DNA from: Cyclina sinensis | Lineage: Eukaryota; Mollusca; Bivalvia; Venerida; Veneridae | Direction: 5' to 3' | NCBI GenBank assembly: GCA_012932295.1 | Contig: JAAONU010000019.1 | Coordinates: 29,172,913-29,236,912 of the forward strand | DNA: 64,000 nt | In this document: one piece after another, positions 54,151-64,000 of the stretch | Numbering within the stretch: position 1 is the stretch's first letter | Layout: the number at the start of each line of letters is the position of its first letter | Made by a program: the position numbers and the translations under genes | The notes under the pieces: generated by a model | Told to the model about the DNA's origin: nothing | Seen by the model: the letters and a program-made list of their open reading frames with translations, nothing else | The model's database searches: none

Positions 54151-57100
54151 AGCTGAGCTATAAAAGAAGTTTATACTTTCTCATGCCTTTCCATAGTCTT
54201 TCGATTGAAACATTTAAGCGAGGTACTCTGTATGCGATACTGGCAGACACAGAGCGCGTTAAAAATTGACTCATCTTGCAGCGATGTACAGATAGATGCT
54301 AGTACAAACCTCGGGTTCTAAGTCATTGCGTTGTGCCATCTTTTAACTTCTTTTGGTAATATACCCTGTCAAAATAAAAAATAATGCATATATATAAAAT
54401 CTTGAATGTGCTAACTGAAAATATAGCCAAGAAATTTCGACAGGTACTTACATCATACCCTGAATATACAAATTACAATTGGGGTTTGAGTAAAAATATT
54501 TTTGAAATCCTTCGTATGTCTGGGCAAAATTCGTGACCACTCGGGTGAAAATAAGCCATAGTGGCATAAATTATTTTCTTTCTAGAGGACTACTTGAAAA
54601 ATCTGAAAACTCAGGGCCTTATGCTTTCGGACTTGACGAAATTAAAAGGGTTATCAGTTCGTTTTGCAACCAGTGTAATGCATGGAATAACTTCTGTGGA
54701 GCGTTATTCAGCCGAATGTATTGGAGATGTTACTGAAAGCCTATTGTTGGTGTGCGACACACGCAGGACAACAGACAGTCGTTTCGTCGACCAACCGTTT
54801 CGTTGAACTGATTACTTGTAGTAAATGAAGTCATTTCATCACTCTGAATATTCAGTTGGCGGAAAGGGTGAAATATTTTTGTAGGGTCATTCACACCTAA
54901 TTACTCGCGCATGTGTAACTGTTTAACCTAAATTATATTAGTAACGAAATAATCGCGCAATAAAACTTTTTTTACTAGTTTGATCGTATTTTTATTGATA
55001 TTCAGATATTTTCAAGGCATATCAATCTGCATTTAACAACTATAATTGGAGATAATTTGACTTATTATATGTTATTATATGTGCTCAATATCGGATTAGT
55101 TGTCTCAATGTTTGGAAATAGTTTTTAAATGTAGGACTTCCATTGGGAATATGCGGTTTATAAGGAGATAGATCTTAAGTTTGAGTGATCTGTTGTCAAA
55201 TATAGCACGTTGTCGAGTTCAAATACGTAGTTATTTAATCATGAAGGCCACAGGCCTTTATGATTAAATAATTGCGCATCTGAACAAGAATATCACAAGA
55301 TCTTTTATTTAACAGTTCAATAGACTGAGATTTCAGTAAAAATTCGTTTACAAATCTACTTTTTTAAGTTAGAAGACCATGGGATAGATCTTAGCTGATA
55401 ATAAATGCTTCATGTGGTTTTTATGAATCTGTTTCTCTTACATACAAAGTCATAATCACATTAAAGCTATAAAAGGGACTTTTTTCTACCCTCCGCATTA
55501 TGAAACGCAGTCGGATGAATGGCGGATAGAAGGGAGATAATCAGGGAGGTACTAATTTCTGGAACGGTCTATTGTTAAGCTTTTCACTTTTTGCTATTGC
55601 AAAAAATCCACGACGGTCGGGATTACAAACAATTGTTGCCTCTCCCAGCGAGAAGTAAACCGATGTCGTTCTCAATAAGCATTAATAAAAAATAATGACA
55701 CAGTAATCCGAATATTTTATTTACTGATAAACTTTTACTACTCTTCAAACGGTTGATTCTTTTTAATTAAGACCAAGTCATTTCAAATTTTGACAGTTTA
55801 TCGTATACCTAATTTATTCGTATATTATAATTTTTTTTAAATTTAAACGTTCTTCGCATTTGTAACAACGGCAAAGTGAGAAAGTTTATAATTACACGAA
55901 TTTACAAGTTCCTAGCCCATGTAATATAATGGCATGTAATACTGTTAATGGAAAATTTTCGAGACAAATCTTTGACATAGAACATTTTTCTAATAAATCG
56001 CATACATTCAAATCAACGTATTGCGAATAAATATTCGGGGAAAAAAATTTCGTCTACGCCTATTCTGTGTACTGACTCTACTATGCAAGTGTAAACAAAA
56101 TTGGCCAAAATAGACTGATCTATAGTTTCTATCGATATCGTAAGTTGTAAATATAATTTCAAGTCATTTGGTAGAAAAATGATTATTCCTTCAATACCGG
56201 GTGTTTTTTTTCTATACTGCATTTCATTTTATTTCGTAGACACTGAGTTAACTTTCCGACATTGGTTTTTGATCGGAACATGCTACATGTTTTTGAAGGA
56301 AAATGGAAAGACGACGCATTTGCCAATAAATATAAAGCGTCAAGAAAACGACAAATATGAACATAAAATGTTAACTGTGCTTCTTTCTATGGAGGACTAA
56401 TTATTTTGAATAGCATCGTTCAATACAACACTTTGGTTCTACGGTAAATGAATGATAATCTTGGAAATCTTCTTTTCTGAAAACACTGACCCGATTTTGA
56501 ATAATTTCACAGAAATGTTTCATTAGGTGGCTCTTTATTAAATTGTTTCATATGTCATGCTGTTTCGTAAAAAACTGCGGGACCAGTGTTCACTTTATGA
56601 CTATGTGAAACATTTCCTCAGTAACGGCTTGTCAGATTTCAAAACAATTTCACAGAAATGATTCTTAGGGGTTCCTTTATGAATTTCCTTTAATTCATTT
56701 TTTTTCCGTAGAAAACATGGCGGAGATAGGGCTGGCGTAGTTTTCACACATAGATTTATGGAAATTCCTCAGAAACTGCAGGTCCGATTTTAAAATAATT
56801 TCAGAAAACTGTTCCTTTCATCAAACTTCTTTAACCGGTGTTTGCCCATAAAAATCATTACTACCGGGAGTGGGCGGGGGAGGGAGATAGCTTTCTCAAG
56901 TTTTCTCTTTGAGCTTAGATATATGGTATGTAATATCGTCTAGTGGAACTCAATTAAGAGTGTTCAAATCATATCTCTTGGGTTCAGGTTGGTCCCACCT
57001 TAGGATCGGTTGACCTATTGACATAATGGCCTCACTTGTAAACTACAAAGTTGGACCCTATATATACAGTTTTGCATGTGGATTTCAAATTTGGCATTTC

Positions 57101-58695
57101 AAAACTTAAACTTGACTTTCCATTTTTTTATGCAACAGCAACTAACCTGAGACATATGCAGCTTTGAATACAAATTTCAGCCTTGACTATGGCTAATCGA
57201 GATGTTTACCTGCTTTCTATTTTTTTGAGTTGCAGTGATTGAATATGACCCATATATATACAATGGTACGTAGTTGTGCTCTCTTGTTTTGTTTGTAATA
57301 CTCTTTTGGTTGCTTAAATATTACGGTTTTATAAAGTCCATTTATAAAAAATCAGGGTATGATTTGCAATATGTTTTGGCCATACAAGGTAAAAAAAAGG
57401 TATTTTGGGAAGTTGTGGTTGACGCAATTTTTAAGTATGTGCGACCCTATAAACATTGCCTTTTAATTACGAAGCGCTCCTCCAAACTATGAGATTGGTG
57501 GTCGGTATCTAGGTCCGTTAAGCCGATGGGATTTGTGGTCGCTTTAACTTTTTATCACTAATTCCTTTATTTTCTCATCTGATTTAGGGCAATTTTTGAT
57601 ACATCTATGGAAAAAATGTCAGTTACTGACAGTTAACTGAAGTTACAATTATATAAATAAAACCTGATCTTAACATGAATATTGATCATAATTTCTGGCA
57701 TCTTGTCAATGTTAGTTGTTTTCGAAAAATAAAGTTCATAAAACCTATTTATCAATAAAAAAAATATTGGCTTTCATATTCTTAAAACAACATAAAATAG
57801 ACTGCTTTAAAAGCAAACCATTGTTAACGCGTAGTATATTACCTGAAATATAACATTTCCAAAAGTCTAAGACTTTTTACATTGACTTTAATCAAAACAG
57901 TAAATGTTAGATTAATATATTAAAAAATGTCTTAGTCAAAAGTGATGGACGAACAAGTATAAAACGCAATTTCCTTCGTTCAATCATAATTCGACTGTAT
58001 TTATCATTATTGTTATTGTTGTCGTCGGTGTTGTTGTTGTTGCTGTTGGTTACATTCATTTTAAGCATGTTTCGAAAACAAAATATAGTTCGAACTAATG
58101 TAATTACGTAAAAGCAATTTTCATTGAATTTTAGAAAAATGTAAGTTTGATTTAGGAATGAATCTCTTGAAAAGAATAAATTTCGTTTTAAAAATGTATT
58201 TTTTTTAAATAACCATTGCCTTTATACTTGTGTTTACGAAACGTTATTGAGTGTAGAAGAATATTGTTTCGTACTGAAGACAGTCGTTCATAAACAGTTC
58301 AAAATGAAAAATAATTAAAAAAGAATATCTATAAAAAATCTTCTTTACCTTAAATTTATTGGTCACATCAGCTGGATGATTGCTGTCACCTGAAGGCAAT
58401 TTAAAAGTCGACAGTGGTTTTCTTTAAGCACTTTCTGTTTTAAAGAACTGTGTAGAATAGAATTCTTTATTCACTAAATAACGAAAGTACTTAAGGCATT
58501 TTATCTGACGTGTTAATTCCAAAAGACTATCGAAAGTATGACATTTGAGAACCTTCTAAAACACACCTTTACTGAAGCACAAAACGAAAACTCTGTCTAA
58601 TACATATACATTGCACGCTTAAAATGAAAAAAAAAGAAGCTATAAACGTTTCGAGTAATTTAAGATTAGTACATGGGACCTAACATTACATGAAT
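52567..58695. repeat. Segmental duplication, copy B, second part
   Basis: Collinear with 1886-7575. It lacks the family I element of copy A and the 81-bp array. It retains about 0.55 kb (53710-54265) missing from copy A. Similarity ends after TACATGGGACCTAACA near 58690. No gene was recognised. Short frames at 52876-53139, 53099-53485, 54533-54806 and 57274-57492 are not conserved as frames in copy A. Confidence 0.85.
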
Positions 58696-58734
58696 ACGGC
58701 AGTAATAAAAAAGAAGCAGAGCCAGTGTAACAGT

Positions 58735-60108
58735 TTATCTTGCCCCCCCTGGACAGTTTTCAGCCCCCGGTGGCAAGCTGTTCTGGGATAGCTTGCCCCC
58801 CACCATGGTTATCTTGTCTCCGGGGGCAACTTATCGGGGATGGTTTATCTTCTACCCCATCACTCCTTAAGTTATTCAAATATAGGGGGCAACTAATCCT
58901 GGCACCCCGCTCCACCATGATTGATTCAAGGGTTGGGGGTAACTAATCCTGGCTTGTTTGCCTTACTTATCCCCAATAACACAATACAGCTGGGTTCTCT
59001 TAAAGCACCTTTATTGCTATCAAAGTGTCTACCATATTCAAGGGTGGCAACAACTTAACCTGGCTGGTTTATTTTGTACCCTGTTCTCCTCCATGAGTTA
59101 TTCAGTGGTCGGGGGGCAACTTATCCCGGCTGGTTTATCTTGCTACCCACACCTTTGGGGTAAACATATCCAAGCTTAGTTCTCTTAAAGAACATGATTT
59201 TGCTATTTATGTGTCTCCCATATTCAAGAGTGGGGGCAACTTATCCCAGCTGGTTTAACTTGCCCTCCACCCCAGAGTTATTCACAGGTTGGGCAACTTA
59301 TCCTGGCTGGTTTATTTTGCACCCTGTCTATTCAAGGATGGAAGCACTTATCCCAACTGGTTTACCATTAACGCTGCCCACCCCTCACGAGCTATTCAAG
59401 GGTAGGGGCGTCTTATCCTACTAGTTAACCAGGTGGAATGAATTATCCCCCACCTAAATATTGCAGAAACTTAAATAACAACAAATCAAAGATAACCCAG
59501 CTGAGGTTTGTTTGAGGGGGGGGGGGGGCATTATTATGCTAAAATGATATGGCTATATCTGTACTAGGATCGCAAGGTTTTGTATGAAGAGCCAAGTATA
59601 TTTGAAAGTTCCTGTAATGGACACCACCTATTTAAATGTGAAAAAGAGACATTTTCATGAAGTTAAAAATATACATTGAATATTGTTGCTAGATGCTACC
59701 TTGATTTAATATATAACTGTTTCACATGAGTAATAAATGTGTGTGTGTGTGTGTGTGTGTGGAGGGGGGGGGCAAGATAAGTCAGCCAGGGTAAGCTGCC
59801 TGCCAACCTACGTGTAGTATAAAATAGACAAATAAATAGGAACACGAATATGCCCTTTAACATAGAGTGATAAAATCATTTTCTATGAATCTGCAAAAGA
59901 ATACGTATCGGATGTGTTGCCTCTGGGGGGGGGGGGGGGTCAGGATAGCACAGCAAGGATATGTTCCCCCCGAGGTGGGGGCAATATATCCCAGCTGGGA
60001 TTATGGGGAAGGGGCCACACAACCAGGATGGGGGTACGCTGTCTCGGGACAGCCGGTCCCCCGAGGGGCATGATATCCCAGGACAGCTTGCCCCCCCCGG
60101 CCGCAAGA
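58735..60108. repeat. GC-rich minisatellite island with inverted ends
   Basis: A sharply GC-rich block in AT-rich DNA. The left end GGCAAGCTGTTCTGGGATAG matches the reverse complement of the right end, GGCAAGCTGTCCTGGGATAT. The interior repeats GGGGGCAACTTATCCCGGCT, GGTTTATCTTGC and GAGTTATTCAAG at spacings of about 50-115 bp (58823, 58886, 58935, 59043, 59113, 59230, 59290 and others). An AT-rich spacer with (TG)n lies at 59460-59760 and a poly-G run is at 59928. Frames here are Pro/Gly-rich low-complexity artefacts. Confidence 0.7.
59738..59761. repeat. (TG)n microsatellite
   Basis: About 11 TG units running into GGAGGGGGGGG. Confidence 0.95.
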
Positions 60109-61118
60109 CCAGTTAAACTGACCACGTACAAATAAATATCATTTAATTCGTAGATGAAAGCTAACCCTTGACAAAGGCCAGCCAAAATTTTAATTATTTT
60201 CCACTTTGATGAAATAGAAATAATGATTAACAATCTGCAATCAATTATCACTTTCCTTGAACATCTTAAAAATGAGAGAAAAACAATATTTTACTAAATG
60301 TTTCACGTTTAAAACTCCAGGTATCAATTCGCAAAGACATGGGACCTATTTATCTGTCTCTTCATTCGTTCGCACATTTCAGACAATGTTTGGAAAGAAG
60401 TCAAATAGCAGAACAGTATTCTCTGCTCTATTGTTACAATCGAACATATCATGCGAAAAATACCCTGTTTCATCTGTTCCAATTCTAATATTTCTCTTAG
60501 CCCGAGTTTGCGCGTGTCTCCATCTACACAGCCCTCAAAATGGCTTTCCGATGGATCCTCGATTACATTTTTCTCAACTATCTACCTTGACACTATTTAC
60601 TCAAATAATCATGCATAAAATTAAAGGCATTAGATTTTTAGACTGTGATGTCTAGTTTAGTTCCGTATTAAGTCACACTGTCTAAAAAGAAATGTAAATT
60701 TGAAATACCCTTATACGGTTGCTCCAGAGACAGAATAGCTGAAAACTTGCGCGATTTGTTCAACAAAGTCGTCTACCTTTATTTTTCTCCTTTTTTCTCT
60801 AGAACGGAAAAAATCTCGTTTTAAATGTGTTAAATGACGTTGTTTTTTACTCTACGTTCAAAGTTAACTTTAAGGCGGAGAATGTTAGTTGGAAGACAGT
60901 TCAAAATCAGTCACACAATACGGAAAGGTTCAATATTCTTTTAAATCTCAGGTTTCATACTTTTTTGTGCTCAGTAGCAAGAAATATGAACTCAATGGAG
61001 AAAAAAATAAAATGATGGGTTACATTCACATTTTTTTCTTCAAAAATAGATACAACATACATAACAAAGTAATTTAATATATTAATTCAGACCTTGATCT
61101 AGGGTAAAGGAGAAAACA
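60109..61118. other. No gene confirmed
   Basis: A 132-codon plus frame at 60257-60655 has no recognisable domain, a plain amino-acid mix and no splice context. I do not call it. Confidence 0.35.
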
Positions 61119-61119
61119 C

Positions 61120-61207
61120 CGTTGTGTGTGTGTGTGAGTGCGTGTGCGTGCGTGTGTGTGTGTGAGTGCGCGTGTGCGTGTGTGCGCGCGCGTGTGTGTG
61201 TGTGTGT
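61120..61207. repeat. Compound (TG)/(CG) microsatellite
   Basis: TGTGTGTGAGTGCGTGTGCG-type tract with purine-pyrimidine alternation throughout. A C14 run lies nearby at about 61297-61311. Confidence 0.95.
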
Positions 61208-61710
61208 TGGATTCACGATCACAACCAGACTTTTTCAACATTAAATCAAATCTTGAAGTGCAATTCTAAACCAGTTAGAGAGAGAAGGGCCAGGCGCCCC
61301 CCCCCCCCCCCTTTGGAACGGGCCAGTGAATGTATAATATTATCTCAGTGTTCTGTGTTTTGGACATATTTTCCTGAAATATTAAAACAAAACTCCGCCA
61401 AACATTAAAAGTTAAAAGCAGCTAAAGATCGGCGAGAATTTTTCAATTTAAACATTCGGGAACTGTAAAGTTATTGTTGCTTTTAAATAGCAATTCGTCC
61501 ATATTATGGATACTGCCAGACGCAAGCTATATGCAGAGATGAAATTTCTTTGCTGTCCCAACGGTAACTAGACCATTTCGTGCCTCGAGAAAACTTGAGA
61601 AGGCTACGATTTCATTCCAATTATTCTTTAAATAGCACGCTCTAAATGCGTCTTATGTAGTAAGTCATGTAAGTTATTGTGCATCCTGTATATGAATATA
61701 TGAAACAGAA

Positions 61711-61876
61711 AATCATTGGATAACCAAACATCTGAATCAGATGATAAATTCACCGAGTAAAAGACAATTATTGGATAACCAAACATCTGAATCAAATGAT
61801 AAATTCACCGAGTAAAAGACAATCATTGGATAACCAAACATCTGAATCAAATGATAAATTCACCGAGTACAAAACA
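61711..61876. repeat. 55-bp tandem repeat, three copies
   Basis: TTGGATAACCAAACATCTGA starts at 61716, 61771 and 61826, an exact 55-bp period with only a few differences. TTGGATAACCAA is nearly palindromic. Confidence 0.95.
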
Positions 61877-62322
61877 ATATATTTGTCTCCTACCATGCCA
61901 GACAGCATCCACCTACGTCTGGTGCATAATTTTTTCTATTGTATTTTGGATACGGCTAGATAGCACTGGTTTCAGAAACCGTTTTTTTTAATCCTCTGCT
62001 AACCCAATGAGTACAAAAAGCCATGTTTAACTTCTAATGGAAAGAAGGGCAAGTTATTCTAAGTGAGCTTTAAAATGATCAAAGTTCTTTTTATTCATAA
62101 ATACTTTGAATCTTTCAAAGTTAAGAATAGTAAAGAATGATTTTACTTGGCTTTAAGAATCGAAGTATAGCAAAGACCTAAAATTAGGTGACGCTCAGTA
62201 AATAGTATGCTAGTTAAGAAACGATGTTGTACTACAAATGGATTCTAGCCTAACTTCTTGTACTAGTGTTTGTAGTTTTGACAGCTTCTTTGAAACACTT
62301 TTATTCTATAATCTGTAATCAT
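61877..62322. other. No gene recognised
   Basis: AT-rich, no structure seen. Confidence 0.35.
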
Positions 62323-62324
62323 AA

Positions 62325-62362
62325 TTCTTTCGTTCGTTCGTTCGTTCGTTCGTTCGTTCGTT
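62325..62362. repeat. (TTCG)n microsatellite
   Basis: About nine TTCG units. Confidence 0.95.
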
Positions 62363-62429
62363 CATTTACTCATTCGTTCATAGAAAACTTGTATTTCTTC
62401 AACCAGACCATGATAAAAGAAAAAGATAT

Positions 62430-62560
62430 ATAAATAGAAATAGAAACTTTATTGACAGAATAAACTTCGTAAGTGTAAAAAAGTACCTCAAGGTAACTTT
62501 TCGCACGATTGCGTCTGAAAGACGATGTCAGAATCACTGAAAACACAGAAAATGACTTTA
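62430..62560 (-). repeat. Possible LINE 3' tail
   Basis: On the minus strand CTGTCAATAAAGTTTCTATT ends in TTTCTATTTCTATTTATATA. An AATAAA signal followed by a TTTCTA-type tail is a common 3' end of invertebrate LINEs. No coding part was recognised upstream. Confidence 0.3.
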
Positions 62561-63314
62561 AACATTACATGAAAGAGCAATTACACAAGGTACGTACAAC
62601 TCTTTATAAAAATTTGAAAGGTCCTACTAATCAAGTAAATAGGATAATTTAACAGTCATAATTCTGACAAAGCACATATATATGACTGGGACTTAAGGAT
62701 TAGTTAAAAAACACACTAAAATGCCTCCAGTCGAAAATAGTACATACAGATTTTGGAGCAGTCACTTAATTGTATACAATGAACACGGGAAGTTCTGGAA
62801 TTTGTACTTTGTCACAAACTCAATTGTTACACGTAGACAAATCTCTTGATTTAAGACTTTGCATAAAAGGGTTTAAGGACAATTAAGTTATTCTTTCTTT
62901 TACTGTTTATATTGAATACCTTATAGATATACGACATATACATACATGTACATTTTGAATCTTTCCCTCCACTCAATTTTTTTTGTTCACTAAACTGCAC
63001 AATAGTTAACAAAAATGGATTATCTAGCATTACACGTCATAACAAATACAACACGTAACTGCAAATTTTCTTTGTTTGTTCTCATCTTCATCAAAATAGT
63101 GACTGACTAAAATGTTCAGGACTATCTCAAAATAAATATATACTAATAATGTGCATTAGGAACAACTTTAATAATTTTAAAGGATCAAAACATCAGAACA
63201 AGGACTGATCACAGATTTCCGATCTAAACAAGGCTCTATACGACCTTTACGCAAACTATTAAAAAAATATGTGAGGAATGTCAACAAGAATATTCTCAAA
63301 TTGGTGACTGAAGG
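62561..63314. other. No gene recognised
   Basis: AT-rich sequence before the AGT array. Confidence 0.35.
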
Positions 63315-63536
63315 GGTATTGGAAGTAGAAGTATTGGTAGTAGAAATAGTTGTAGTAAAAGTAATAACTGTAGCAGTAGTAGAAAGAAGCAGCAGCAGCA
63401 GCAGCAGTAGTAGTTGTACTTGTTGTAGTTGCAGTAGTGCTAGTAAAAGAAGTAAAAGTAGTAGTAGAAGTAGTAGTAGTAGTAGTAGAAGTAGTAGTAA
63501 TAGAAGTAAAAGTAGTAGTAGTAATAGTAGTAGAAA

Positions 63537-63575
<39 letters not shown>

Positions 63576-63931
63576 AAGTAGTGGTAGTAGTTGTAGTTGA
63601 AGTAGAGGTAGTAGTTGTAGTAGAAGTAGTAGTAGTAGAATGAGCAGTAGTAGTGGTAGTAGTTGTAGTAGAATGAGCAGTAGTAGAAGTAGTGGTAGTA
63701 GTTGTAGTAGAAGTAGTAGTGGTAGTAGAAGTGATAGTAGTAGTAGTAGTAGTAGAAGTAGTAGTAGTAGAAGTAGTAGTAGTGGTGGTGGTAGTGGTAG
63801 TAGTAGTAGTAGAAGTAGTAGTAGTAGTTGTAGTAGAAGTAGTGGTAGTAGTAGTAGTAATATTAGTAGAAGTAGTGGTAGTTGTTGTAGTAGAAGTAGA
63901 GGTAGTAGTTGTAGTAGAAGTAGTAGTAGTG

Positions 63932-63968
<37 letters not shown>

Positions 63969-64000
63969 AAGTAGTGGTAGTAGTTGTAGTAGAAGTAGTG
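63315..64000. repeat. Imperfect (AGT)n trinucleotide array, runs off the window
   Basis: At least 680 bp of AGT/GTA units with frequent AGA, GGT and TGT variants. Higher-order strings such as AGTAGTGGTAGTAGTTGTAG and TAGTAGAAGTAG recur. Open frames here (Ser/Arg- or Val/Glu-rich) are artefacts of the repeat. Confidence 0.95.

Noticed and set aside
59867..60251. Overlapping Pro/Gly-rich frames on both strands.
   Set aside because: They are low-complexity by-products of the GC-rich minisatellite island.
60257..60655. 132-codon plus frame, one of the longer frames outside repeats.
   Set aside because: No recognisable domain, ordinary composition and no splice or promoter context; a frame this long can occur by chance in 64 kb on six frames.
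63271..63643. Open frames of 109 and 68 codons (Ser/Arg-rich and Val/Glu-rich).
   Set aside because: They are direct translations of the AGT trinucleotide array in two frames.

Overview
The window is AT-rich, gene-poor eukaryotic DNA. Everything recognisable is typical of an invertebrate genome, most likely a marine bivalve mollusc. The evidence is tRNA-derived SINEs with RNA polymerase III boxes, L1-like and CR1/Jockey-like LINEs, mariner, Tc1, Ty3/Gypsy and Mutator-like remnants, TIR elements with TA flanks, many micro- and minisatellites, and repeat families of a type I associate with bivalve genomes (species inferred, not proven). There are no bacterial operons, rRNA genes or CRISPR arrays.

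The only host-gene-like coding sequence with intact frames is a pair of paralogous C-terminal exons of a coiled-coil protein on the minus strand (268-1038 and 40430-41218). They sit in two copies of a segmental duplication. Copy A is 1-7575, continuing off the left edge. Copy B is 40115-41455 plus 52567-58695, split by about 11 kb. One small candidate exon lies at 42686-42817. The other exons of the coiled-coil gene were not identified.

Layout. 1-7.6 kb: duplication copy A. 8-9.9 kb: a minus-strand tandem-repeat element. 10.8-13.9 kb: two 99%-similar 0.47-kb repeats inside an older repeat whose uninterrupted form lies at 34.6 kb. 14.7-17.2 kb: SINEs and a zinc-binding-domain pseudo-exon. 19.8-25.8 kb: nested Tc1, LINE, mariner and Gypsy remnants. 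27.1-30.9 kb: a long, broken L1-like LINE. 32.5-33.6 kb: a Mutator-like transposase remnant. 34.1-35 kb: TIR element and repeat. 36.2-39.2 kb: a degraded CR1/Jockey-like LINE. 40.1-58.7 kb: duplication copy B, interrupted by a possible 10.5-kb CACTG-ended element that contains further nested repeats. 58.7-60.1 kb: a GC-rich minisatellite island with inverted ends. 61-64 kb: microsatellites, ending in an AGT-type array that runs off the window.

The most interesting system is a set of three sequence-unrelated non-autonomous element families at 3632-4964, 44152-45532 and 48025-48500, with relatives at 1886, 7973 and 52567. All share one design: a 5' palindrome, an inverted copy of the 5' end near the 3' end, tandem core repeats, then a 3' hairpin followed at once by CTTG, with T residues flanking the element. 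Families II and III also carry a GTCC-rich stretch after the palindrome. For one of them the duplication supplies a filled/empty site pair: nine Ts in the empty copy are split 5+4 around the element, with no target duplication. That points to Helitron/Helentron-like rolling-circle mobilisation.
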